In this document: positions 1-10,800 of the stretch, one piece after another
Numbering within the stretch: the first letter of the stretch is position 1
How the letters are laid out: each line of letters opens with the position of its first letter
Assembly: GCA_051453625.1 (NCBI GenBank)
Contig: JBOZIK010000001.1
Span: 242,839,602 to 242,903,601 of the forward strand
DNA: 64,000 nt
Source: Welwitschia mirabilis
Lineage: Eukaryota > Gnetophyta > Gnetopsida > Welwitschiales
Direction of reading: 5' to 3'
The notes under the pieces: model-generated
What the model saw: the letters and a program-made list of their open reading frames with translations, nothing else
Databases searched by the model: none
Told to the model about the DNA's origin: nothing
Translations under genes and position numbers: made by a program

Positions 1-61
<61 letters not shown>
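1..61. repeat. Poly-C run at window edge
   Basis: The first 61 bases are all C. A second C run of 43 bases directly follows an N gap at 43,839-43,881. Runs this long and pure are rare in plant DNA and here sit at a boundary or beside a gap. I infer poly-G read artefacts carried into contig ends rather than genomic sequence. Confidence 0.85.
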
Positions 62-63
<2 letters not shown>

Positions 64-299
64 AGTGCATGTGCTCTAAGCAAAGTAATTGGCTTCCATG
101 TCTACACCTCACAAACTTCAGATCGGAATAATTCACAGCACAATAGATCAAACACATTGCTTATTTCTCTAAATCCTAATTGGCGACAACTACTATGTAA
201 CTAAAGAAAGAAAAAGGTAGTGGTGAAGCATGAATGATAAATCTTGCAATCTCCTTTGGAGCCTTGATTCCTAATTTAGTGCTTGTTCTTAGAACACCT

Positions 300-535
300 T
301 GTGATAAAAACAAGTGAAGAAAGTAGAAAAGAAAACCACCAAAGGCACAAACAATTTGACGAGGTTTGTGCCCTTGTTACCCCACTTCTTTAACCAACAC
401 AGAGCTTTGTTAGATCAACTGCAAGACCAACTGTCACAAGAACACAAGTTGTTCCTCTAACTTGAGCCATAACCATAAGCGAGATTGGAAATGGCTCCAA
501 CCACAACCGCTTCTTTGCAGGCTTCTATCAAAACA
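300..535 (-). repeat. 3' LTR remnant of the minus copia element
   Basis: Starts tgtgataaaaac and runs through a segment clearly similar to 4,326-4,516 in the same orientation. The right limit against the RNase H remnant is uncertain because the end of RNase H is deleted. Bases 62-299 to the left show nothing I recognise. Confidence 0.65.
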
Positions 536-950
536 ATGTATTTAGATTCTATTTTAGACAAACATACCATGGATTGAAGCCATGATAACCAACTAGCAAC
601 ACCTCATTGAAGAAACATACCTTGTAGGGGAGTGCCTAATGTCCACATCAATAACAAATTCTACATTGACATATCCTATTACTTGGAGGCTTCCTCCTCC
701 AAATTGCAATTTGTTGGACAAAGTAGCTTTTAAGTATTGTAGGATCCACTTAACCGCTACCTAATGAGTGCAACTAGAATTACTCATACACATGCTAACT
801 ACTCCACTGCATGGGCAATGTCTAGACTTCTGCACACCATGACATACATGAATGATCCAATTGCTAATTTGTATGGGCCTAATTCCATCAACTTTTTGTC
901 CTCTACAAATTGAGGGCAATTCTTCGTGCTCATCTTAAAGTGATGCTGAT
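536..950 (-). pseudogene. Copia RNase H remnant
   Basis: Minus-strand translation gives a segment like the start of copia RNase H, with VKWILQYLKAT followed by a degraded GYVD/DSRKSTTGYV-type block at about 740-560. Further right (about 870-790) is a stop-ridden version of the block that normally reads as a cysteine-threonine-arginine-proline-aspartate motif. The C-terminal catalytic half is absent. The remnant is non-functional, and assignment rests on several short matches in the right order. Confidence 0.7.
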
Positions 951-1098
951 GGAGTTTTGATAGTTTGAGCACCTACCATATCAAAATTCTTTAAAACCTT
1001 GGAAATGTAATCCTTCTAGCCAAGCCTCATAGTTTATTAGTATTTTCCTTGATTATCTTCATCCGAAGAGTTTCAAAATGCTCACCCATTTCATGCTT

Positions 1099-1392
1099 CT
1101 AGCATTTAATTTCACCCTTACCATTTCTTGCTCTAGGCATACTATCAACGTACAATAATAACATGGTGAACTTAGCTCTTGCTTGGCCACAGAAGTAAAC
1201 ACAGTGGTCTATTTTACATTTGCTGTATTGTTGCTCTTCCATAGATGAATTAAACTTCTTGTACCATTGTCTAGCCACTTGTTTAAAACCATACAGACTT
1301 TTCTTTAGGTTGCATATGAAATCAAGATGCTCGGGGTTAACAAAACCTTCTAGTTGTACCATACAAATATCTCCTTTTAGATTCCCATGCAA
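1099..1392 (-). pseudogene. Copia reverse transcriptase fragment
   Basis: A 97-residue open stretch matches the middle of Ty1/copia reverse transcriptase: NLKGDICMVQLEGF, then LKKSLYGFKQVARQWY, then a degraded active-site stretch LLLYVDSM. In the family the last motif is YVDD, so the second aspartate is lost here. The fragment lies between integrase and RNase H as expected, and it ends in stops on both sides. Confidence 0.85.
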
Positions 1393-2965
1393 GAATGCAA
1401 TTTAACATTTGGTTGCTGAAGCTCTAGATCTAAGTAGGTAGTAAAAAACAAAGCAATTCTAATAGTAAGTTGCTCAATAATGAGAGAAAAGATCTTAGTA
1501 AAATCGATATCTGGTTTCTATTCAAAACCCTTTACCACAACTCTTGCCTTGTACTTGGCAAGAGGATGCAAACCTTCATTGAGTTATCAAAGCCATTTGT
1601 TGTGTAGTGCTTTCTTACACTTTGGCGGCTGCACTAGTTCCCATGTGCAATTAGCCATAAGTGGTTTCTACTCATCATGCATCGCAACTTCCCATTGCTT
1701 CCAATCACTACATGATCTTACTTTTCAAACAGTTTTTGGTTCTTTTTCATCACTTAATAAGACATAATTCTAAGAAGAAGAATACTTGCTGGGGCGCTTT
1801 ATTATGGGAGTAAACCTTTTCACCCATTAAGAAGGAGCCTCTTCATCTTTATCTTCAATATTATCTTCTTGTTTGCCTTGAAGAATGTTTTTATTGTTTG
1901 AAATATCATCTTGTTACTCATTTTCATCATCATCATCATCATGTGCAAGCACTTCAGTAGACTCCTTCTTAGGGAAGCTAGAATTAGGTGTTTTTCCATC
2001 TTGATTCTCAACTTGCTTAGGATAAAATCGAGAATCTTCTTTGAATGTCACATCCTTGGATCTAACCACCTATTTGCAAGCATAATCCCAATGTCTATAT
2101 CTACAATCATCACTGCTATAGCTAAAAGAGTTACATTTGAGTGCCTTGTCATCTATATTGGGCCTGTGAGATTTCTATACATGAACAAAAGCTTCATAAC
2201 CAAAAGCTCTCAAGTGTTACTAGGAGATTTGCTTTCTTCTTGACAAAATTTTTGGAATCTTTTCATCCAAATCTGAATGGTGTCTTATTAATGAGCTATG
2301 TAGCAATACTGATTGCTTCAGCCCAGAAAGTTTTGGGAAGACCTGCTCCTATTACCATGCTTCTAACATGCTCTATAACAAGGTTTGATTGCTCTCTTTG
2401 TCACTCCATTCTATTAGGGCATTTCAAGAGTAGTATGTAAATGTCTAATCCCCTTTTGTTTGCAAAAATCAGAAAAGTCATGCAAGGTGTATTTACCTTC
2501 ACTTTTTGTGAGAAGTTTCTTAACTTTTAGCTTTGTTTGAGTTTTTGACTAGGCAAGAAATTGTTTGTTGTATTATGGGAGAAACTTAAATTCTATAACT
2601 AAAATTATCAATGTATCTAACAAACATTGTGAACCAACAAGAGAATAGGGATTACTAGGGCCAACAACATCAAAGCAGATAAGTTCTAATTTATTGCTGT
2701 TTCTCAGATGTTCATTTCTTTGGTAATTGACTCTATGCGACTTTCCAACATCATAGCTCTTACAAAACATAAAATTGGCAGAGACAAAAAATGGAATAAG
2801 AGATTTAGATTGAAGTAGCTTTAGTCTTGTTTGTCCAATGTGCTCCAAATGTCTATGCCACAAGTTGGAACTTTCTATAATAGTAGCAACCTCTCCCTTT
2901 TTCATACCAACAATAGCACGTAGAATATACATGGAACCCTTTTTGGTTCCTTTTAGAACAATCAT
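1393..2965 (-). pseudogene. Copia GAG-pre-integrase and integrase remnant
   Basis: The right part (2,573-2,965) reads LWHRHLEHIGQTRLKLL, the pre-integrase zinc-binding segment with its first histidine intact and the usual GH replaced by EH. Around 2,280-2,430 the minus strand gives a broken integrase core, with AGLPKTFWAEAISIAT and LINKTP recognisable and a stop before the catalytic glutamate region. Several frameshifts separate the parts, so the product is dead. Confidence 0.75.
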
Positions 2966-3187
2966 AGCACCTTACTGATCTTCCATGGACCATCAGCAAA
3001 TGAAAGCTTACAACCCAACTCATCAAACTATCCAACATATAGTAGATTCTTTGTGATTTCTGTAACATACCTCAATCTCCCAATTGTTATTAGTTATTCA
3101 TGCTATTGTTTCAACACAATAGTGCCAATACTCTCAATTTGGAACTCTCTGCTATCTGCAATATGAACGACTCTAGACAAACATGCT

Positions 3188-4110
3188 TTATAGGAACTGA
3201 ACCATTTGTGCTTTGAAGAAATATGAAAAAAACACTATTATCCAGTATCCAAACGTCTTTTGAATTTTGGGTTTCATTTGCAACTTCATCAAGGCAAATG
3301 TTAAACTTGCATCTTTATCTGTTTGGTTTAAGTTGCTGGGTTTTTCTCTCTTCTTTCTTGCTGCATCTTTTTCCTTGTGCCTCTTAAAGGCATAACAATT
3401 CCTTTTCACATGACCCTTCTCTTTATAGAACCAACATTCAAAATTCCTGCCTTGAGAAGCTCCTCTACTTCTGCTTTGTGCACATTTTTGTCTCTGTTAG
3501 GAGAATGCACCCTCATGATAGCAAGTGCTTTGCCAAAACGCTCCATCATTTTAGCCTTTTTTGCATCCAATAACTTTGAAATAATAGTGTTGAGTGATGG
3601 AAGAGTTTTTAAGCAGCTATCAAGGTAGTATGAACCATCTTCCATGAATCCGACAATGTGCTTAGAATAGCCACTATCATGAGATCTTCAAATGTTATGC
3701 CAAAATCAGCAATTTGAGCAAAGAGGTGTTTCAACTCATCTAGGTGACTCTGCAACAGGGTCTCTTTCTCCATGTTGATTTTGAAAACCTTATGAATGGT
3801 GTAAAACTTATTCATTTTGGTAGGTTGATCATACCTTCTGTTCAAGATCTTTCAAAGGACGTGGGCTTCTGTGATCCCTCTATACACATTTAGTATTTGA
3901 TTTCCAAGACAAAGACAAATTATTTTAAGTACCTTCCTATTAAGCTTGCTTCATTTCATATCTAGATATGTCTTAAGCCAATTGTCGTCTAACAACCTAG
4001 AAGCCATCTTCACTTCATCCTTTCCTTGCAGAATATTGTCGCAATATTTTGACTAGAGAAGATTTCCCATCAAGATTTTCCACTTACCCCAATTCTCTAC
4101 TTTGACCAAC
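3188..4110 (-). pseudogene. Copia gag remnant
   Basis: Minus-strand translation gives TNT1-like gag pieces. They are KDEVKMASRLLDDNWL, then QPTKMNKFYTIHKVFKINM, then LDELKHLFAQIADFGITF and ILSTLSDSW. These match the conserved UBN2-type gag order (linker to the LxxLPxSW block). A zinc-knuckle remnant follows at 3,409-3,406. The frame is split into at least three pieces by stops and shifts. Confidence 0.8.
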
Positions 4111-4325
4111 CTATTTGTCATCTATAAGTGTTTCATCCTTGCTCATAACCTATGCAGATGAAAAATTAATTGTGACAACATTTAAGAATCAACTTGTGTG
4201 CTTGCTTGGCTTGTTCACTACATTTAGATTCACTCGGACTTGTGTTGCAATGCTTACTCCATTCACAAGCTTCACTAAGAAAATGAGATTGCTAACAAAT
4301 CCTAACTTGGGCCTTTTGATAACAT

Positions 4326-4516
4326 TGTTATGAAAACAAGCAAAGAAAGTAGAAAAGAAAACAAACAAGCACAAAAACAATTTAATGAGGTTTGGGCCCT
4401 CTCACTTTACATCGTCAAGCCAACATAGAGCTTTGTTAGATTAACTGCAAAACCAATAGTCACAAGGAACACAAATTGTTCCTAGGGCTCCAATTATAAC
4501 CACATGCTCATAGCAA
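4326..4516 (-). repeat. 5' LTR remnant of the minus copia element
   Basis: Direct repeat of 300-490. On the minus strand the LTR ends ..cataaca and is followed at 4,325-4,313 by tgttatcaaaaggcc, a decayed form of the initiator-methionine-tRNA primer site common in plant copia elements. The outer end fades near 4,516. Confidence 0.7.
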
Positions 4517-4639
4517 ACTCTTACCCTTCCTTTATAGGCTTTGACTACCTTAGGATTTGATACTGAGCCTTAAATTAGGGGAAGAGACAAAGAATTATAC
4601 TTTGCTTTATGATAGGTAGAGTGCTTTTCACTTGGCTAA

Positions 4640-4978
4640 AATTCTATTTATCATGCTAAGACTAAGCATATTGACCGAAGGTTCTATTATGTTCATGAAG
4701 TGATTGAGAATGGCAATGTGCAGATTTAGAAGATTCATACAAATGACAATGATGTTGTCACTTTGACAAAGGTTGTAGCTGTGGTGAGGCACTGGCTTTG
4801 ACAAATGACAATGATGTTGACACTTTGACAAAAGTTGTACCTATGGTGAAGCACTAGCTTTGCACTCCACTACTTGGACTTGAAGTTTCATAAACTGAAG
4901 CTTGCTTATAACCAATGTAACTCTTTAGATTGTTTTTCTGTTGTATGAAAGGCAAGAGGTTTGCCTTCAAGTGGGAGA
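4640..4978 (+). pseudogene. Copia RNase H C-terminal remnant and polypurine tract
   Basis: Plus-strand translation gives TKHIDRRFYYVHEVIENGNV, the histidine-bearing C-terminal block of copia RNase H, followed by a decayed LTKV block. The tail ends in caagtgggagatt, a typical copia polypurine tract immediately before a 3' LTR. The 5' part of this element is missing; to the left is the oppositely oriented copia remnant. Confidence 0.85.
4739..4862 (+). repeat. 62-bp tandem duplication inside RNase H remnant
   Basis: Two adjacent 62-base copies (4,739-4,800 and 4,801-4,862) differ at only a few positions. Both encode the end of the copia RNase H. The duplication arose after or during decay, since 62 is not a multiple of three. 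Confidence 0.9.
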
Positions 4979-5383
4979 TTATTAGTTATTATGAAGCCAA
5001 ACTTTATATTTCCCTTTTTATGCAAAAGTGATCCATGTCATAAAGTTAAAAATAAAGTAAAAAGTCACCAAAAAAAAGAAGTGTGTGGGGTCAATGTTAA
5101 TTTATGGCTTTGTATCAAACTTTAAGGCTACCAAAGGCTATAAAAGGAGGGCAGGGGTTCTTTGTTGCATTGTGATTAGGATTGGAGCCATTCGCAATCT
5201 CACTTATGGCTATAGATTGAGCTATAAGAACACTTATGTTCTTTGTGATTGCGGGTTTTGTAGTTAATCTAATAGAGCTCTATGCTACTTCAAGGAAGCA
5301 GGTTAAAAAGGACCTAAACCTCTTGAAATTGTTTGTGTGCTCGGCCATTTTCTTTTCTTCTTTCTTTGCTTGTTTTTGTAACA
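4979..5383 (+). repeat. 3' LTR of plus-strand TNT1-like copia
   Basis: Begins just after the polypurine tract with an attatgaagccaaac pattern and ends ..ttgtaaca. The segment 5,235-5,383 is the reverse complement of the LTR at 4,326-4,516, so two members of one LTR family lie head to head here. The leading pattern also matches LTRs at about 19,527, 44,204 and 60,274. Confidence 0.8.
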
Positions 5384-7594
5384 CAACCTTGTCCATTGGA
5401 AGTAGCTGTAAATGATCCAATGACATCTCCAACAAGAAGTTGCATAGCTATTGCACTTGTGAATTCCTCCAAAATGCCCATGGCCTTCAAGATTGAAGTC
5501 TATTTACTTATATCTATCTCTTCCTCATCATTCTTTATTATTTTAATCATCTATGAAGACAATCCATGCCTACGTCTAATTAGGAGTGGAGCATTTGTGA
5601 CTGTAGACCCTCCTCATCATTAATGACAATAGACACACCTAACTAGGTGCCATAAAATAGGCTTAGGTGGCTTCTTTACAAAGCATATGATACTCTTAGG
5701 TTTTCCTATTCAAATGTTTGTTTCTTTAGCTACATCCATTGCTTATGATATTGAGGTTGCATTTTGGGTAGAATTAGGATCACCCTATAGGGGTATAGAA
5801 TAAGGCTTATAAAGCATCCAATTATTAAGAGGGTTATCTATGCCTGTATCTTCCAACTTTGCCTTCATGCGTGATGCCGACCCATCTAGTGAGGAGGCTG
5901 TCTCCTTGTGGTGTAGCTTTGTATTAAAAGTATACATAGACTAATTTGTAAGCCTATCATGTGCTAACCAATTATGCTTTTTGGAATGCATATGCTTAAA
6001 AACACTCCAATCCTTCTCATAATGTAAAAAGTTCTAACGTAAAAAGTTGTGGAGCTTAGCATTGAGTAGAGTTGGTTCAACCCATGTTTTATTGGGAGCT
6101 TCAACATCCGGGGTTTGAATCCATGTTGTGTGGGTTGGCTTATGGTTGATATTCCAATGTTCAAGGTGCACTCAGGCACTAGCTTTTATGTCTTTGGTAT
6201 GAATCATTGGGGAGACTTGGACATTTGATGGCCAGCCCCAAAGTTGGGTGGGCCACAAACATAGGTTTTCACTTGGTCAAATGGTTTCCTATGTATTAAC
6301 TTCATTTTAGAGAAAAAAGGAAAAAGAAAACATGGAAAGTTCTCTTGCCATGTTTTAGTAGTTAATACACAATGAAGTTTTAGAAAGACTCAAACTGATT
6401 TATGATTAACACAACAACACAAAAGTTGAAAAACTTAAACTAACTTTTGATTATCACAAAACTGACCACCATCAGCTATCAAAGCACAAAAATGAGGTGG
6501 ATCGAGATCCTATGGCTCACCCAATGCCGTTGTTGTCTTTGTCGTCTATTTGAAAAAAAGAATACGGAATCTCTATTACATGATAAGACAAAAATGATAA
6601 AATGATAAGTTGCTAATTAATAAAATATAGAAAATGAAAAAATAGTTCTATTCTTCTAAAAAAGAAATTCAAATAGAAATTTACAGACATATGTTTACCT
6701 TTTCCTACAGTGTTGTGCTGTTGATGTGCAACATGATGCTTTATGATAGCCTCCTTATATTCTGAATTTCTATCTGGTCTAACTCGTGTGCAGGGACATC
6801 ATTACTAGAAAATTTTTATGTCAAAGGATTTTTCTCTCATAAAGATCTGTAGCTTTTACAAGTTTGGCCATAATATATATGGCCATACACTCATGCCTCA
6901 AACACTTTGGAAATAATAAAGTGAATAAACTGACTATGTTCTTACAATATGTCCAGTGCAATCTTTATGGCATAAAATATGTTTTTCTTACCCTTCTTCA
7001 TCCTTGCACAAGTATTTGTCTCTCAAGCATCAACAGTCTGTAATTTTTGCCTTTACTTTTCCACTTTGTTTGAGTTATAGTGGTTCTGGACTGGGTACTC
7101 ATTCATTTTTTACCCAGATGACAATGCTGAAGTGTTATTTGGCTTTTGTTTTTCTCATGTTACTGGAAGGCACACATAAGATCATAAAATATAATGATTC
7201 CTGAAAAGCACCTATGTTGTTACATCTAACTAATCTTACAGGCCATCGGCTGTTGTTTCCTAGTTAGGATCATCATGTTTTGCAGTTGCTGTAAATATCC
7301 AGTGTTTGCATTGCTATTAAACTCTATCTTGTCCAGCAAGAATGTTTTACTAACTTTTGATCCAAAGTTGCTATCTAAGAACATCTTCTAATATGTGCAT
7401 AATTGAATGCCACAAAGCAGTCTTTATTGAGTTCATACCTTTTACATATGAGGTTATGTTCAAATTTTATTTGGAAATCAACTTGTGTGGAATCAGTGTC
7501 CATATCTAACAGAAATACTTCTTGCAAGAGTTTTGCACCTTATGCAAATTCTTACTTCTTCAACTTTTGATTAGTTGACTTTGTATCTTTGCAG
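5384..7594. other. Region upstream of the LAZ1-like gene; no clear gene
   Basis: No coding region is supported; open frames are short and match nothing I know. A tRNA-like A box (about 6,057-6,069) and B box ggtttgaatcc (6,112-6,122) suggest a possible SINE. The stretch 7,560-7,594 ends ttgtatctttgcag, a good splice acceptor, so an untranslated first exon may lie in or beyond this region. I cannot place a promoter. Confidence 0.5.
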
Positions 7595-7828
7595 ATTCAA
7601 CTGGTTAAAGAACACAAACTTAACTCTACCTAGACTTCATTCAATGCTTTTGTAATGACAAGTAAGGCAGGTTGTTGGATGGAACCATTACTTACTAACA
7701 GCATGCAGAGACTGTCAAGAACGCTACAGATATGGGCTCTTATTGTTGGAGGCTCTTCTGTAGTCTTTGCCTTGATTGTTTCAACTGTACTAATATTTCA
7801 ACATCTCTTAGCATACAACAAACCAGCA
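7595..7828 (+). CDS. LAZ1: LAZ1-like exon 1 (coding from 7,655)
   Basis: Acceptor ttgcag ends at 7,594, suggesting an upstream untranslated exon. Coding starts at the ATG of 7,655 and gives 58 residues ending LAYNKPA. The first 25 residues are not conserved; [18 protein letters not shown] begins the first membrane segment. The donor is gttagt at 7,829, phase 0. Further in-frame ATGs at residues 9 and 17 are alternative starts, but 7,655 is the first in frame and leaves a leader close to the family's length. Confidence 0.9.
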
Positions 7829-10800
7829 GTTAGTTGATCTTTTTGTCCCATTTTTAAAAGCTATGGTCATGTTTCATTAATGAACTCTCGTGTTCTATAT
7901 CATGTGGAATATTGTTTGCAGTTAGTCTATTTTACCCGATTTTAAGTATGCTCTTAAATATCAAATTGTATTAAAATTTTAAACTGCTATTATTTATTTA
8001 TTTATTTTTTCTTATAATGGTCTATATAACTTATGTTGGAGAACCCAGAAAGATTTGGACTTGAAACTGGAGACACAGGAAGCCAGATGAAAACAAGCAT
8101 GCATACAAATGTTTTGCTGGACAGGCAATTCAAAGACCTAAGGAATTTAATAAATACAGAATCACTTATAACTGAGTGGAATATACAAATCAAAAGAAGC
8201 AAACACCTAAGTTACATGATTAACATAATTCACTTACATTAACACAGGAGCGGCTGGGATTCAAATGGAATAGCAATTACTAAATAAAATAATGTGTAAT
8301 GCTTAAAAGAGATGCTAAAGAGCAATGATAATTAAGATGTCTAAAATAACAACGTAATGTTTGAATTCCACAAAATTAATTTNNNNNNNNNGACTAATAA
8401 GCCAAGGGTTAAAAAGCATGTTTGATGTGGAGAGTGGAAGCATGTAGTCTATGTCCTTTTGACAAAGTACACAGCAAAGCAAATATAGCAATCTATTGAT
8501 GGATGATGTTGAATATGCCACTAGAAAACCATAGATGTAGAAAGCCAAAAACAATGCCTATACAAGAGCAGAAAAGATGGATGTCAATGTTGGTTGATTG
8601 AAACCACAGTGATAGGCTCCTAACAACTGGTCATAAGATAGCAAAGACTAACCTCATGTGCAGAGTCGAATAGGTGGAGATTGTGGTTGAGGCATGGACC
8701 CCACTTCCATGGTTGACGCATGGGCCCCACTTCCATAATCCATAATAATTGTTGTGAGCCAATCCATAATAATTGGTGGGAGCTGTGCGAGATGTTTTTG
8801 AACCCCACACACACAGTCCTTGTGTGCATAATCAATTATGTGGGTGCCCACCCTAGTAACTAAAAATGGGACTTGCCCTTCACATTCAATAGTCATTACC
8901 ATGCGGAAAGGATATAGCACGAAGCAGGGTCACATTGAGACCTCTGTACTAAAGGCTGAACTTAGAGATCTATTGACAACTAAAGAAGAGAAACTAATCT
9001 AAGGCTCAAATGGCACTATGGCACAAAAATTATTGTTGTTTGCTATGAAATTTAGATACATATGATTGTTGGCAAAAAGATGCTCAATTTGGACCACGCA
9101 TGGTGGAATATAAATTATTAGACTTGGCTGTGAAATCTCACGTGAACTGCCAAAGATAAGGAAACTCTGATCTTAATATAGTCAGATTAAAGGTGGAACC
9201 CAAATGATAATTTCCCCAAAGGATGGATCCAGTTGGCGCCTTGTTAATCAGCTGCAACAGGCTCCTACGGGTTAAAACTGAACTTAATGGATCTTATTAG
9301 ACCTGAAAATTTTCTTCCTTGGTGACTTGTAGCACATGGAAAATTGCTGTCATATGGCTGAACAGATGCCCACTCCAGGAGGATGATTTGGATCCAATTG
9401 AATGTAAGTTGGCTAGGGAAAAATCAGCTCAACAGACATGGTATTAGAGAGCTGATTTTGACTCAGTGATCAGCACCAGAAATGTATGAGAGATTAGAAC
9501 AGACATGAACACAACAGAATTTTTACATGGTCTGGCCCCTTTCAAGCTTACCTCCAGCAACCAGATTCTATTTGTATCAACAGAAACTTAAAAAAATACA
9601 ATAACACATCAATCCTTGGCTGCAATCAATCAACCTAACAATAATTTCTCTTACATACAACTGCCAATTTTGGTTCTTTTTTCCTGCTACCAAATCAAGG
9701 GCCTTCTCCCCTTTTTATACATCTAGGGTTTACCCATTATAGATACTAATACACGTTAAAGATCACTCCATTAATGAATGCTAATAAATATGAAATGTCA
9801 CTCAAAACAACTCTAAATTAGCTTGAAATTTATCATACTGCACTAGAATCATGCCAAACATCTCTGCTATTTTTCCAAACACATTGTGCAAGGGAAAACT
9901 GTCTTACACTAAGAAGATGCCTCTGCATCATTCCCTTAAAAATGTGGAAAGAAATCTGCTTATTCTGAATCAGAGTTCGGATCTTGTCCTCTGTGGCAAT
10001 TAATTTCTGTTCTATAACACACTTCTTATATGCATTATCTTCATTAGAAAATTTACCAAGAAGCTCATGGTACTTGTGTCTTTGACTCTTCCTTTCCCTA
10101 ACATCAAGTACATTAAATGAAATATTCCCTTCCTTATCAAATAGTGTCTTCAAATCAGCTGCTACAACTTTAATATTTGAAGCATCAACGTGATATAAGG
10201 ACAAATCTACAACATGAAAAGAATTTGAAATTCTCACACTTGAATACAATTCCACATGATATACATTAGTTGAAACCTTCTCAGTGATTTTTAGTGGACC
10301 AATCTTTAGATGCGTCAAGTTTGAATAAACTTGTTTTCGATCTCTCCTCAAATTATTCACCATAAGTATGTTGTCAACGTGAAGTTCCTTACCTTTGTTT
10401 CTCTCATATCTTACTGTTTTACATTGTACATTACTCTTCTGTAATTGGTTAATAATAAATTGATGCAAATTCACTATCTATTTTGCATAATCATTCGCCA
10501 ACTTTAAAGATCTTTTCACCCTACCCACAATATTATGTTTATGTCATACAATACCATAGCATACCTCAAATGGAGATGTCCCTATGCTCTTGGTAGCTAC
10601 ATTATTGTAAGTAAGCTTTGCATGTAATAGTTTTCTTCTCCCACTATTTAGGATCTCCATCACATAAACATCTCAACGAACTTCCCAAGCTATGATTTAC
10701 AACTTTGGTTTGTCCATATGATTGCGCATAATATGCTATAGACATTTGTAATTTAGTACCTAAAATATTCCACAAACTATGCTAAAAATAAGATTTAAAT

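Larger units (their letters stand above)
300..4516 (-). mobile_element. Degenerate Ty1/copia element, TNT1/Tork-like, with LTR remnants
   Basis: On the minus strand the order is LTR (4,516-4,326), gag, GAG-pre-integrase, integrase, reverse transcriptase, RNase H and LTR again (about 535-300), the standard Ty1/copia order. The LTR pieces are direct repeats of each other, sharing a stretch around the pattern agagctttgttagat. Reading frames are broken by many stops and shifts, and the C-terminal part of RNase H is missing, so the element is dead. Total size is about 4.2 kb, shorter than a full copia element. The family is inferred from gag and integrase motifs and cannot be named further by eye. 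Confidence 0.85.

Noticed and set aside
1480-1767. Plus-strand open frame of 95 codons
   Set aside because: It is antisense to the copia integrase remnant; no family features.
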